The notes beneath the pieces were generated by a model that was not told where the DNA came from, did not search any database, and saw only the letters and a program-made list of their open reading frames with translations. A stretch of 64,000 nt of DNA, taken from positions 186,001 through 250,000 of the forward strand of contig JADJXV010000003.1 in assembly GCA_016720145.1 (NCBI GenBank). Direction: 5' to 3'. This DNA comes from Ignavibacteria bacterium (GTDB lineage Bacteria; Bacteroidota; Ignavibacteria; Kapaibacteriales; UBA961). The position numbers and the translations under genes are program-made. Of this stretch, positions 44,309-54,215 are shown one piece after another (positions within the stretch are counted from its first letter, which is position 1; every line of letters starts with the position of its first letter).

Positions 44309-46165
44309 ATGAATACAGAAATAGAACAAAAATTAATACAATTTAGAGTGAATATTTCAGAAGCTAAAACTACAGAGGAAAAGGCAAGAGCACTTGTAGT
44401 TTTAGCGAATAGACTCAGAGAATTTTCAGTTTTTGATGAAGCTAAATCATTAATATATAATGCAATAGAATTAGCAACGACATTTGATTATCAACTAATT
44501 TTAGGTTTTGCAAAAAGTACTCAAGGTGCTATTTGTATTCAACAAGGAGAATTTAAGCTTGCTTTAGCATTACATCATGAATCACTTGTAATTTTTGAAA
44601 ATGAAAATGATCGTTATTATATTGCAATATCACATACTTACATAGCGATGACGCTACAATCTCTTGGAGATAGGCTTACTTCTATTGAGCACTACAAAAA
44701 GGCATCTACTATTTACGAGGAAATAGGCAATTTTAAAGATCTATCAGGTAATTTAATTAATATAGGATTAGTTTATACAGATTTACATGAATATCAAATT
44801 GCACTGGATTACTTTAACAGAGCTATATCAATTTTTAGTACGATGGATGATCATTATGCACTTTCAAGTGTATATTCAAGTATAGGCAATATTCATGTTT
44901 TATTATCAGATTATCAGAATGCATTTAAGTATTTGAATCTAGCATTAAATGAATCATCAGCAGCGAAAAGTAGGTATGCAGAAGCAGCAATCTTAAACAG
45001 TATAGCTAATATATACAATAATTTAGGTGATTTTGACAATGCAATTGCAACATTCAATAATTCACTTTCTATTTCAAATGAAATCAACATGGAAATTTTG
45101 TCCGGCATAAATTATAATGCAATAGCAAATATCTATAGAATAAAAAAAAACTATGAAACTGCCTTGCAAATGCTATTTAAAGCAAAACAAATCTTTGAGA
45201 TTTCTGAAAGCAACATATATCTACCGAACGTTATAAGTGACATAGGGTTAGTGTATTATGAAGAACAGAATTTTGGTTTAGCTTTAGAATGCTTTCGAGA
45301 TGCTCAGCAAAAATATTATTATTTAAACGATAAAACTGGTATCGTAAAAACACACCTTTGTAAAGCAAATGTTTATTCTAATTCGAGTTACGAATACAGA
45401 GATTCTAAAACTGCTGAAATGAATTTAATAGAAGCATTAAGACTCTGTGAGTTAATGGAAGTCAAAGGCAAACAGTTGATTTGTCATGAATCTCTCTCAA
45501 TTCTCTACGAATTTGAAAACGATCTCGTTAAAGCTCTCCACCACCACAAAAAATATCACGAACTCACCATCGAAGTCCAAAGTGAAGAAGTAAAAAAACA
45601 AGCTGATAAATTCTCATGGGAACGTAAGTTAGCCGATATGGAAAAAGAACGTGAAATCGAACTACTCAAAACGGAAGCTGAAAAATCACTCCTCAATGAA
45701 ACGATAAATCATCAAAAGAAAAGACTTGAGACACAAGCATTTGAAGTGGAAAATTCAATACAAGAACTTGTCAAGAAAAACGGATTACTCCAGCAAATTC
45801 AATCGGATATCAAGAAAATTGCTCCACATACCAAGCGTGAATGTATTGACGCAATCGAACATCTCCTTGACCGCGTGAGCCGCCACATCACTCCACTCGA
45901 TTCGTTCAAAGAATTAGACAAACAGTGGACAGTCATCCATAGCTGTTTTATTAAAAAATTGCAAGAAGCATTCCCCGATCTCACGACGATGGAACTTAAA
46001 ATCGCTGTCCTCCTGAACATGAAATTCACCTCTTCCAATATAAGTTCGGCACTTTTTCTCGCTAAGCGAACGGTAGAATTTCACCGCCACAACCTGCGTA
46101 AAAAGATGAAACTTGAAGTAAGTCAAGATATTTATCAAGTGCTTGCTACCTACTCTTCTCAATAA
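44309..46165 (+). CDS. TPR sensor with coiled coil and C-terminal LuxR-like HTH, copy 1
   Basis: The 618-residue protein has about nine tetratricopeptide repeats (residues about 20-410; for example SGNLINIGLVYTDLHEYQIA with LDYFNRAISIF), then a long charged coiled coil (about 430-500; KKQADKFSWERKLADMEKER). A C-terminal helix-turn-helix follows (LTTMELKIAVLLNMKFTSSN, then ISSALFLAKRTVEFHRHNLR). It has no signal peptide, so it is a cytoplasmic regulator. TPR-LuxR proteins of this build are common one-component regulators in Bacteroidota. The ATG at 44309 is preferred over a TTG at 44297. The first 1.2 kb is very AT-rich, while the last 630 bp has ordinary composition and is almost identical to copy 2 at 55478-56106. 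Confidence 0.9.
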   Translation: MNTEIEQKLIQFRVNISEAKTTEEKARALVVLANRLREFSVFDEAKSLIYNAIELATTFDYQLILGFAKSTQGAICIQQGEFKLALALHHESLVIFENENDRYYIAISHTYIAMTLQSLGDRLTSIEHYKKASTIYEEIGNFKDLSGNLINIGLVYTDLHEYQIALDYFNRAISIFSTMDDHYALSSVYSSIGNIHVLLSDYQNAFKYLNLALNESSAAKSRYAEAAILNSIANIYNNLGDFDNAIATFNNSLSISNEINMEILSGINYNAIANIYRIKKNYETALQMLFKAKQIFEISESNIYLPNVISDIGLVYYEEQNFGLALECFRDAQQKYYYLNDKTGIVKTHLCKANVYSNSSYEYRDSKTAEMNLIEALRLCELMEVKGKQLICHESLSILYEFENDLVKALHHHKKYHELTIEVQSEEVKKQADKFSWERKLADMEKEREIELLKTEAEKSLLNETINHQKKRLETQAFEVENSIQELVKKNGLLQQIQSDIKKIAPHTKRECIDAIEHLLDRVSRHITPLDSFKELDKQWTVIHSCFIKKLQEAFPDLTTMELKIAVLLNMKFTSSNISSALFLAKRTVEFHRHNLRKKMKLEVSQDIYQVLATYSSQ

Positions 46166-46265
46166 AAACCACTCTTCATGGAATTGAAGAGCGGCTTCGG
46201 ACAGTAATTCAATGATTCTACCCTTTCGGCAGAATGCTGTTGGCACTTATCGTTGAACGACCATA

Positions 46266-46641
46266 TTATTTGATTCTTAGTACGAATATCGTAAAATGAC
46301 GATGAGTGATTGTGCTAATTTTCGGCGAAAAAGTAGCTGCTGCTATCGAGTAATCGCATAGTGGAATCAATTGAAAATTAACAGTATGAAACACATGTGA
46401 GAATGAGTGAGCTAGCACGAGTCTTGATAAGGTCTTGATAGGTCTCTTCTTTGCTGAACATGACGGCATTCGTGCTTGCATTGAGATTGAGTTTTCCACC
46501 GATTTGTTTTCGCAATGTCTGTTCGAATTCTGCGCTACATCTTGATTCTAATAATGATTGAGATTGGTCTGCAGTTTGTGGATTATTTAGACAATTCATA
46601 ATGGTATTCTGATTCAATTCCAAAACAAATTTATCTATCAT
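46266..46641 (-). pseudogene. Degenerate 3' fragment of a DUF3078-like gene
   Basis: The minus strand from about 46641 reads DKFVLELNQN, then FEQTLRKQIGGKLNLNAST, then FSKEETYQDLIKTRASSLIL, closely matching residues about 190-285 of the intact protein at 42911-43843 (DKFVLKSNRN; DLTMRKQIGEKLNLNASI; LGKEETYQDLTKTRASSLIL). A stop follows, and the remainder (FSIDSTMRLLDSSSYFF, matching FSIDYTMRLLYDSNYSFRRQ) is in another frame. There is no start or signal peptide. Unlike the single-lesion genes elsewhere, this has many differences and is a real remnant of a duplication. Confidence 0.82.
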
Positions 46642-46672
46642 TATCCGTTGAATTCAGGATTTATTTCAAACC

Positions 46673-47185
46673 CTATTTTACATAAATCATGTCGCCGGTA
46701 TAGGAATCCAAATAAAACTTTTCACCTCTTTTATTAGTATGAATTACATTCCCTTTATCATCCACTCCAGCAAAAGTTACCGTTTGAAAACTTTTTTCTG
46801 CATATTTATGCATGGAAATCTTACTCGAAGAACGATCGCCCATTTTTATGCAACACATATATTTTGAAAACATTTCAGCCGAAATAAACTTCATATCACC
46901 GGTTGCAGGATCAATTGAGAAATACTCACCACGTCCGTTTTTATAGACCGGAATTCCTTTATCAATTCCGACAATACTTAATTCGCCTTTAAATTTTTCA
47001 TTGCTACTAAACTTCATGTGCATTTTCTCTCTTGAAGTTGACTGACTACCGGATTTTATACCGATATTTTCTTGTGCTTTGTTTTGAGCATCCAAAGAAT
47101 TCTGCGCAATTGGCAATGACAGCAGGACCGAAGCTACTACAATTTTTGCATTAGTTGTAGCCGTTTTTCGTTTCGAAATCTTCAT
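46673..47185 (-). CDS. Small secreted protein with a duplicated motif
   Basis: The 170-residue protein starts at ATG 47185 (GGAG five bases upstream) with a signal peptide (KIVVASVLLSLPIAQNSLDA). The mature part contains two related units, SIVGIDKGIPVYKNGRGEYF then SIDPATGDMKFI, and TFAGVDDKGNVIHTNKRGEK then FYLDSYTGDMIYVK. Both have the pattern V-x-x-N-x-R-G-E-x-F-x-[ILV]-D-x-x-T-G-D-M. I do not recognise a named family. It lies 34 bp downstream of the SET-domain gene on the same strand, so the two are probably one operon. Confidence 0.8.
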   Translation of the reverse strand: MKISKRKTATTNAKIVVASVLLSLPIAQNSLDAQNKAQENIGIKSGSQSTSREKMHMKFSSNEKFKGELSIVGIDKGIPVYKNGRGEYFSIDPATGDMKFISAEMFSKYMCCIKMGDRSSSKISMHKYAEKSFQTVTFAGVDDKGNVIHTNKRGEKFYLDSYTGDMIYVK

Positions 47186-47219
47186 ATTAACTCCATTAAA
47201 TATATAAATACTACTATTT

Positions 47220-47687
47220 TTACTTGGCAAGTATTGTGCCCCTACACTGCTTTGATTGACAGTTACAAGGGAAGAGTGCTATTTTCTCTTTTTTCGTAAG
47301 CTTAGTCCCGATAGATGATTGTAACTTGTAATCAAACGTCAATTCCTCGAACCTTCGAATATCTACCATTGCATAAATATACGGAATCTCATCAAATATA
47401 TACACTTCACAATTCGGCTCACAGCTATGATTGATAAATCTGGCATCGTTGCCATTTCTTTCTCCATCGACTGATAATTCATCATTGATGCTCAACACAT
47501 AAATATGAGAAGTCAGACCATTTTCTACATCTGAGAGTAAGTCTTTCTTTGGGATTCTATCGCCTGCATATTCGATAATCCTGGTTCCTTTAGGTATTTT
47601 TCTTTTGGCAAACACCCCACTTCCCTGGATTTTTGACTTCCCTACGCGTATGAAATCTCTATTCTGGACTTTTGGCTTTTCTTGCAT
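47220..47687 (-). CDS. SET-domain protein methyltransferase with post-SET cysteines
   Basis: The 155-residue protein is a compact SET domain: GSGVFAKRKIPKGTRIIEYAG near the start, NDARFINHSCEPNCEVY (the pseudoknot motif binding S-adenosylmethionine), ELTFDYKL with the catalytic Tyr, and a post-SET zinc motif CNCQSKQCRG at the C-terminus. SET enzymes methylate lysines in proteins. Bacterial examples are scattered and thought to be acquired by horizontal transfer, and no substrate is suggested here. No signal peptide, so it acts inside the cell, in contrast to the secreted small proteins around it. Confidence 0.92.
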   Translation of the reverse strand: MQEKPKVQNRDFIRVGKSKIQGSGVFAKRKIPKGTRIIEYAGDRIPKKDLLSDVENGLTSHIYVLSINDELSVDGERNGNDARFINHSCEPNCEVYIFDEIPYIYAMVDIRRFEELTFDYKLQSSIGTKLTKKEKIALFPCNCQSKQCRGTILAK

Positions 47688-47778
47688 TTTATCATTTAAT
47701 ATTCAATTAAATATCTTTATAATTTTCGTCCTTTTGATTCTTTCAACCAACAGGACAAAAATTGCTGTTGGATTGAAT

Positions 47779-48144
47779 TTACTTAACCCCATTATCTTTG
47801 ATTGCAAATCCCGGTTTACAAGTGTCTATGCCATTTATTTTGCTTATCTCATATCTTCCTTTTTTTATACTTAAAACTTTGTTCGGTGGTACGCCTATGG
47901 CTTTGCACTCGTCAGCAGTAAGGGTTATGTCTGCTTCAACAATAAATACTCCGGATTTGAGAGCCAATTTATCTGCATCTGTCATTTTCGATGAGTCAAA
48001 GGTAAGTACCAGCCCACCTGTAGTAGTATAACTAGCAGATGGATTTCTTACGTTAGATCTGGAGGTATTTATAGCAGCCCCTTGAGCAATGGAAAAAATA
48101 CTGGTAACAAGCAGGATTACTGCTATAAAGATGGATTTTTTCAT
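47779..48144 (-). CDS. Small secreted protein with conserved leader, unknown function
   Basis: The 121-residue protein has a signal peptide (KKSIFIAVILLVTSIFSIAQG). The mature part (TTTGGLVLTFDSSKMTDADK, DITLTADECKAIGVPPNKVLS, IKKGRYEISKING) has two cysteines and looks like a small alpha/beta domain. No family recognised. Upstream is a copy of the repeated 5' element (48168-48199), 23 nt before the ATG. Confidence 0.75.
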   Translation of the reverse strand: MKKSIFIAVILLVTSIFSIAQGAAINTSRSNVRNPSASYTTTGGLVLTFDSSKMTDADKLALKSGVFIVEADITLTADECKAIGVPPNKVLSIKKGRYEISKINGIDTCKPGFAIKDNGVK

Positions 48145-48167
48145 AAGATGTATTTTATAAATTTTTT

Positions 48168-48199
48168 GCCTACTCTATTCAGTTTTCGGCGATCCTGTT
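48168..48199 (-). promoter_or_regulatory. Conserved 5' leader element, copy 1
   Basis: The minus strand carries ACAGGATCGCCGAAAACTG followed by AATAGAGTAGGC. The core GCCGAAAACTG and the end AGAGTAGGC are identical in four copies (others at 48785-48816, 49277-49308, 54216-54246). It ends 23 nt before the ATG of the gene at 48144. This copy differs from the others at GATC in place of GGAA. CAG/CTG and GCC/GGC could pair as a small pseudoknot. Confidence 0.8.
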
Positions 48200-48265
48200 T
48201 TTTGCAACTAAGTTATAATATTTACTAATCATTAAGAGTACATATTTTTTTTCTTTTAATTATTT

Positions 48266-48757
48266 CTATTTACCACTGGCGGGTCGTCCTTTGTGGTCGA
48301 CATCACGTTTCGTAGTATCTTCAGTGCTTTCAACATGACCACTGATTGTAGAATCACCAATTTTAACAATCACATCAATTACTATCCCTTCTTTTACTAG
48401 AATAGCACGAGCTGGATCCCATATTTTGCCATCAACCATAACTGTATTGCCGGGATTGAGTTTTAGGTTAAAAGGATAATTAATCTTGGCAGAATTATTC
48501 AACTGAGTTGCTAATTTTGGACACGCTATCCTATAAGTTCTTGCAGATAATTTTTCAGTTTGGAAATTTCCATTTCCCATAGGAATTATAGACGAACCCT
48601 TATTACCACAGCTTTTGCCATCCGGTGGGTGTCCCTTACACACATTCAGCCCTTTTAAAGGATCTGGGTGATATCCCATTGCAACTGAAGAAACCAGAAA
48701 GAGTAGGGCAAGGGTTGAAGCCATACTGGGTATTTTAAAACTTAAGAATTTTTTCAT
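48266..48757 (-). CDS. Small secreted protein with conserved leader, unknown function
   Basis: The 163-residue protein has a signal peptide (STLALLFLVSSVAMG). The mature part is HPDPLKGLNVCKGHPPDGKS and continues with three further cysteines or basic stretches, then a beta-rich middle and a polar C-terminus. I recognise no family. A ribosome binding site (AGGAGA) and a copy of the repeated leader element lie just upstream. Confidence 0.75.
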   Translation of the reverse strand: MKKFLSFKIPSMASTLALLFLVSSVAMGYHPDPLKGLNVCKGHPPDGKSCGNKGSSIIPMGNGNFQTEKLSARTYRIACPKLATQLNNSAKINYPFNLKLNPGNTVMVDGKIWDPARAILVKEGIVIDVIVKIGDSTISGHVESTEDTTKRDVDHKGRPASGK

Positions 48758-48784
48758 TTATTTCTCCTATAAAGTATAATTATT

Positions 48785-48816
48785 GCCTACTCTATTCAGT
48801 TTTCGGCTTCCCTGTT
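48785..48816 (-). promoter_or_regulatory. Conserved 5' leader element, copy 2
   Basis: The minus strand reads ACAGGGAAGCCGAAAACTG followed by AATAGAGTAGGC, ending 27 nt before the ATG of the gene at 48757. It is the consensus version of the element shared with 48168-48199, 49277-49308 and 54216-54246. Confidence 0.82.
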
Positions 48817-48872
48817 TGTTTGATTAATATTTATTACGGAAAGTTTCTTGAGTATTCAAGATGTAGTTATTT

Positions 48873-49250
48873 TCAAGGACAGCTTGCAACGCAGCAATTG
48901 CTACATGGTGCAGTCATCGTAGAAAACAATCCATTCACAGTAGTACCTATTTTAACTTCTACTGCGTCGGTGAAACTCAAATTGAACGTTACACAATATC
49001 CGGCTCGACTTGTTTCAGGAATAGCAGCCGACCATTGGTCATTACTTCTTTTTCTCCAATAAAGTCGTAATTGACCGGCCGGATAGGCAAGACAAGTAGC
49101 TTGAGCCATACGTACTCGTATTGATTGACAGTTGCATCCCGAAGAAATACTACCGCAATGTGCAGAAGATAAAACGATTGGTGCTTGCGCCAATACATAG
49201 CTACTGAGCAGTAAGAAGCATGCACCAAATGCAATTAGAAATGATTTCAT
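48873..49250 (-). CDS. Cysteine-rich small secreted protein with conserved leader
   Basis: The 125-residue protein has a signal peptide (FLIAFGACFLLLSSYVLAQA). The mature part has nine cysteines (CGSISSGCNCQS, ATCLAY, YCVTF, and CSNCCVASC at the end) around a fibronectin-like strand pattern (LRLYWRKRSNDQW). Such a spacing suggests a disulfide-stabilised beta-sandwich exposed outside the cell. Family unknown. AAAGGA and the repeated leader precede it. Confidence 0.75.
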   Translation of the reverse strand: MKSFLIAFGACFLLLSSYVLAQAPIVLSSAHCGSISSGCNCQSIRVRMAQATCLAYPAGQLRLYWRKRSNDQWSAAIPETSRAGYCVTFNLSFTDAVEVKIGTTVNGLFSTMTAPCSNCCVASCP

Positions 49251-49276
49251 ACATTCCTTTCAATAATAATTTATAT

Positions 49277-49308
49277 GCCTACTCTATTCAGTTTTCGGCT
49301 TCGCTGTT
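49277..49308 (-). promoter_or_regulatory. Conserved 5' leader element, copy 3
   Basis: The minus strand reads ACAGCGAAGCCGAAAACTG followed by AATAGAGTAGGC, ending 26 nt before the ATG of the gene at 49250. It differs from copy 2 by one base (C for G). The flanking sequence on both sides is unlike that of the other copies, so the element is the only conserved part. Confidence 0.82.
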
Positions 49309-49480
49309 TTGTATATTACCTAATTATTTCGATTTGTGTTGAATTCCCATTGGTTGTTGCAATCAAACCGACAAGAATTTATTCTCTTATAAGTACAGCA
49401 TATATTTATTTGGCAAGTGTTTACGGTTAGTTGAAACAACTTGCCGGACTAGATACTGACCGGACCGGAATTTTTGATAT

Positions 49481-52400
49481 TTACTCCAACATCATCTTTT
49501 TAACATCAATAACCTCACCGTTGGCAACCAATTTGTAAGTATACACTCCTCGACTTAGGTTCTTGATGCTGACATTGATTGTACCGAAACCGGACTTTGC
49601 AATTGCGGTCTCCTGGATTAATCTTCCAACCTGGTCGTAAAAAATAATTCTGCAACTTGCGTTATTACAGAAAATGGCTTCCGGAATATAAAATTCTATC
49701 CGCGTTTCATCTCTGAAAGGGTTGGGAATGTTCTGACCGAGATACGCACTATTTATATCCGAAAGCACGACAGATTGCCCTTGTAATTCACCGATTTTAT
49801 TTTTGTCTGTCGTAGAATTGCCTTGTAGAGCATCCACTTTAGCCATTAATTGTTCGATCATTTTTTGCTGTTCTTGCACTGCTTTTACGAGCGGCACTAC
49901 AAACTGTGCGTATGATAAGCTATAGTTATCGTTTTCATTGGTAGGAGCATGAACGGCATCGAAGGCATTGAAGCCGGTTTCTTTGATGGTCTTTTCCACG
50001 TCTTGTGCAAGAAATCCTGACGAACGAATTTGCGATAACCTCTGTAATTCACTTTCGCGACCACCTGTTTTTTCTTTGATAAACCGTGCAAACGAAAGGC
50101 GGTTGAAATTATAAGAAACCGGCTGAAGTTTGAGAATAAAATCCAAGCCCATAATGTCGTCCTTCACATTTTCTTTGAACCTAGCGTCAGAGGGAAAACT
50201 GTAATCTACTTGCCCTTCAACCACGGTCACAGATGCGCTGCCAAGTCGCACTTTGTTGCTCGCATCAACCACTGCATTCGAGCCCACCGCCGTAGCTCCA
50301 TAGAGGTTGCCAGCCGCTACATCTGCACCAGTTCCAATCGCTGTATTATTTGTACCGGTCGTATTGGTTAGTAGTGCCCGCAATCCAACGGCAGTATTTG
50401 AGTCACCGGTGGTGCTGTTGTATAATGCCTGAACTCCAAGACCCGTATTGGCACCTGCGGTGTTTGAATACAACGCTTGATGTCCGATACCGGTGTTGTT
50501 CGTTCCGGGGTTGGTATACCCGGCCTGATACCCTAAATATACAAGACCGTTGGGATCAATTTTTCCCGCTTTCTCATTATTGACCCGGAAGTTCAGAGCT
50601 ATATAATCTGTTGTGCCGATGAAGTTTGTACCATCCACAGTTCCGGTATTTCCTAAGATCGACCAATTGTTTGACCCGCCAAGACTTGTTATGGGTCGAA
50701 CGCTCAATTCACCATCTGCATTTGCTGTTACAATATTTTCATCATTATTTACCGGAAGGTTCCGAATTCGAGCCCTGCCATCTATGTCCAGTCTTTGACT
50801 CGGCGCTATAGTTCCGATACCAACATTACCACTGTTGACAACGGTCATCCTTGTTGTACCGAATTCATCATTAATTTTTAAATACCGATCATATCCCCAT
50901 GCATTACCAATTTGTAATATGATGTTACTCCCTTCATCAGTACCGGGATAGCTCCATCCTTTGACGGTAATTTTTGCTCCGACATTGGAACCATAATAAT
51001 CGCTTGTTTTTCCACCCTTGATCTCCACATCTCCGGCTGGTAAGTGCGTGGCAGTAGGTGTTAAGGTAATTGATCCTGATTCTGCAAATGAAGCGTCAGG
51101 GAGACTTCCCTGAAGCAACAAAGATCCATTACCATAAACTGCATCTGTCTTGATATTGCCGGCCACATCAAGTTTTTGAGTCGGAGTGGTTGTACCTATA
51201 CCCACGTTACCACTTGTACCATTGATTAGAATACGTGTCATAGCACCGGCATGAACATCTAGATCGCCTAAGGCAGCATCGTTGCCAATGACCGTGGATG
51301 TTGGTGTACTATTTCCGCCAACCTTCCAATCTTCACTCAAACCGGTAGCCGCCGGCACCCAACTCAATAGTGGTGTGGCACCACCTGAAGTCGAAAGTAC
51401 CTGACCGGCAGTCCCGCCATCTACAGGAAGTGTATACGTTACATTACCGGACTGCTCCTGTGCTATAAATGCCGTATAGTCAGTGCCACCGGTATTCGGT
51501 TCTTGAAAGCGAAGCTCAGATGCTGTAGCGGAGTTAGAGAGTAACAGGTTGCCGTTATGCACCTCAAGTTTTTCTGCAGGTGAAGATGTACCAATTCCTA
51601 CATTCACGGCATCTGCGTCTGTGCCGCCAAGCACCAAACTATTGCTTATACTTACCTTAGCATTATATCCGATTGCAGTAGCATTGGTAAGATCGTCCAT
51701 CAATATATCTGCTCCAAAGCCCAAAGCTGTGTTGTTGTAACCACTAACGTTTCCGAGTAATGCATTGGCTCCTACGGCAGTATTACCGTTTCCATTGGCA
51801 AAATACGAAGGAGAGTTTATGCGAAGAGCGTGAAAACCGAAGGCAGTATTAAAGCTCCCATCGCCGTTAAAGAAAAGTGATTCATCGCCGAAAGCTGAGT
51901 TACCGCTACCGGTTGTAATACTTGCACCCGAATTGTATCCAAAGAAAGTGTTGGCAGGCAAACCAACGTCAATACGTCCAGCCGGCATTCCATTTACTTT
52001 AAAGTTTAATGGAACCAATGTACCGGACGGAGTTCCGAGATAACTGGCATTTATAGCATCAGTATTTCCATTAAGCGACCACGCAGATGATCCACCGGCG
52101 AATTCCCACGTTGCTAGTCCATCAGCATCGGAGGTTAAAACTTTACCAGCGCCTTCGGTGCCATCTTTTATTTTAACATTGCCTAATATATCGAGAAAAG
52201 CAGCAGGAGCTGTAACGCCAATACCTACTTTCACCGCATCTGCGCCTGTGCCGCCGAGTACTAAGCTATTGCTTGTACTTACATTGGAGTTGTAACCAAT
52301 AGCTGTTGCATTGGTTAAATTCCCTGAAATGACATCTGCGTTAAAACCTAAAGCGGTATTGTTACTTCCCGTAATGTTGGTTCGAAGTGCTTCAAATCCA

Positions 52401-54192
52401 ATGGCAGAATTGCCATTACCTTCGGTGTTCGATTCTAGTGCAGATGCACCGTTGGCGGTATTATTAATTCCTGTTGAGTTGTTTGCCAAAACATAATATC
52501 CGTTACACGTATTGTAAGAACCGGTAGTGTTCCAATAAAGTGCATTACTTCCATTTGCAGAATTATAGCTCCCGGTGGTGTTGCGGTTAAGAGAACCGTA
52601 TCCATTGCTAGAATTGTCTAATCCAGTGGTGTTCTCAAATAAGGAATAAGCACCGGTCGCGGTATTGGAGTATCCGGTAGTGTTAGAATATAGTACCTGC
52701 TCCCCTGTTCCCGTATTTCCGAATCCAGTTGTATTTTGGTACAGCGCCCAATGTCCGTTTGCAGTATTGTTAGCGCCGGTTGTGTTGCTATAAAGAGCTT
52801 GCTCACCTGTTGCGACATTCTCATAACCGGTGGTGTTGGAGGTAAGTGCTTGATATCCATAAGCGGTATTGGAGTTACCTGTGGTGTTGGAATATAAAGA
52901 TTGATATCCGATGCCTGTATTTTGAGGTGCGGAATTGCTATTACCTGCCTGATACCCAAGAAACACCTGACCTGTTTCGCTTATCCTTCCTGCTTTTTGA
53001 TTGTTCACCCTTATATTAAATGGTGTATTGTCGGTAGTACCGATAAAGTTTGTTCCATCAACTGTTCCAATATTTCCATTGAGAGACCAGCCGCCGTCGT
53101 ATGGTGTTGCCCATGAAGCAAGTCCATCGGCATCGGAAGTTAAAATTTTACCTGCACCTTCAGTGCCATCCTTTATTTTAATATTGCCTAATACATCAAG
53201 GAAAGCAGCAGGAGCTGTTACGCCAATTCCTACTTTCACAGCTTCAGCGCCTGTGCCGCCAAGTACTAAACTATTGCTTGTACTTACCTTTGCTTTGTAC
53301 CCAATAGCTGTTGCATTAGTAAGTGCGCCAGATAATACATCTGCACCATTCCCCAAAGCAGTATTGTTGTCACCGGTTGAGTTAGAATAAAGTGCAAGCC
53401 AACCGTTCGCGGTATTGCCATTTCCTGTGTAGTTGCTATAGAGGGCACGCCATCCGTTAGCCGTATTGTTGCTACCTATGTTAGCAAAAAGGACTTGATC
53501 TCCGATACCAGTATTGTTACTTCCTATTATGTTCCAATAAAGTGCCTTATATCCTATGGAGATATTATAGTTGCCGTTGGTGTTAGAATTCAATGATTGA
53601 TATCCAATACCGATATTGCGTGCTCCAAAAGTATTACTGTTGTTCACCCCGGCCTGATATCCGAGGAATACCTGACCTACTGAGCTTATTCTTCCAGCTT
53701 TTTGATTGTTCACTCTAAAATTAATAGGTTTGTTATCGGTTGTACCGATAAAGTTTGTCCCATCAATAGTTCCTGTATTTCCTGTAAGTGACCAATCGTT
53801 GGGAGATGCCCATGTGAGAGTTCCGCTACCGTTATTGGTCAGCACTGTGCCTGCAGTACCCTGCGCAGCGGGGAACGAATACGGAATATTTTTGATGCGA
53901 ATGAGGTTGCCATTTGCATCAACACGAAATTGAGATGAAGGTCCGATAGACAGAAGTGCCGAAGGAGCGGTAGTGCCAACGCCAAAAAATCCGGTATTAT
54001 TTTTTAGTGTCATGCGAGTCAAGTCATTTGTTTAAAAAACAAATCACCACTATTTATACCCCACCCAAGAAATCTTCCTGCACCGTAAATATTACCGACG
54101 GGAGCACTTGATTGAGCGTTAGTTGTGTAATTAAAGCCCGTGAAGCATGCAACTGTCAAAAGCACGATAACACCAGATAAAAACTTATTCAT
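49481..54192 (-). CDS. Giant modular T9SS surface protein: YadA-head-like repeats, S74 chaperone, sorting domain; frameshift after signal peptide
   Basis: From ATG 54192 (AAGGAG upstream) the frame gives a signal peptide (SGVIVLLTVACFTGFNYTTNAQ) and then YGAGRFLGWGINSGDLFFK before it breaks. Adding one A to the AAA at 54031-54033 continues as TNDLTRMTLKNNTGFFGVGT and on to 49481, 1570 residues in all. Four modules follow, each with WSLxGNTGTxDGTNFIGTTD and FRVNNxKAGRI, then 17-residue head repeats (NTTGxxNTAxGxxALYS) and SNSLVLGGTGADAVKVGIG. Near the C-terminus is an S74 intramolecular chaperone domain (SDARFKENVKD, SSGFLAQDVE, LSYAQFVVPLVKAVQEQQ), then a T9SS sorting domain (NIPNPFRDETRIEFYIP to GVYTYKLVANG). 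A trimeric adhesin-like fibre is inferred. Confidence 0.9.
52340..52940 (-). repeat. 51-bp tandem repeats encoding 17-residue head motifs
   Basis: Within the adhesin gene a run of roughly ten or more 51-bp units each encodes the pattern NTTGxxNTAxGxxALYS. Shorter runs of the same unit occur at about 50300-50520, 51740-51930 and 53350-53660. This is the pattern of trimeric autotransporter/tail-fibre heads. The near-identity between units allows recombination and length change. Confidence 0.85.
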
Positions 54193-54215
54193 AAAGACTT
54201 ACTCCTTAGAAATTT

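Noticed and set aside
48168..48199. Leader element as a c-di-GMP (GEMM) riboswitch
   Set aside because: The ACAGGG start is reminiscent, but the element is far too short and lacks the GGGACGCAAAGCC-type half of that class.
52340..52940. Regular 51-bp repeats resembling a CRISPR array
   Set aside because: The repeats are contiguous, in frame with the adhesin and encode a known head-repeat pattern; there are no unique spacers.
54020..54045. Programmed -1 frameshift at TTTTTTAAAC in the adhesin gene
   Set aside because: The zero frame reads TTT AAA CAA, so the classic heptamer is out of register, and the -1 frame has a TAA at the site. A missing A is simpler.
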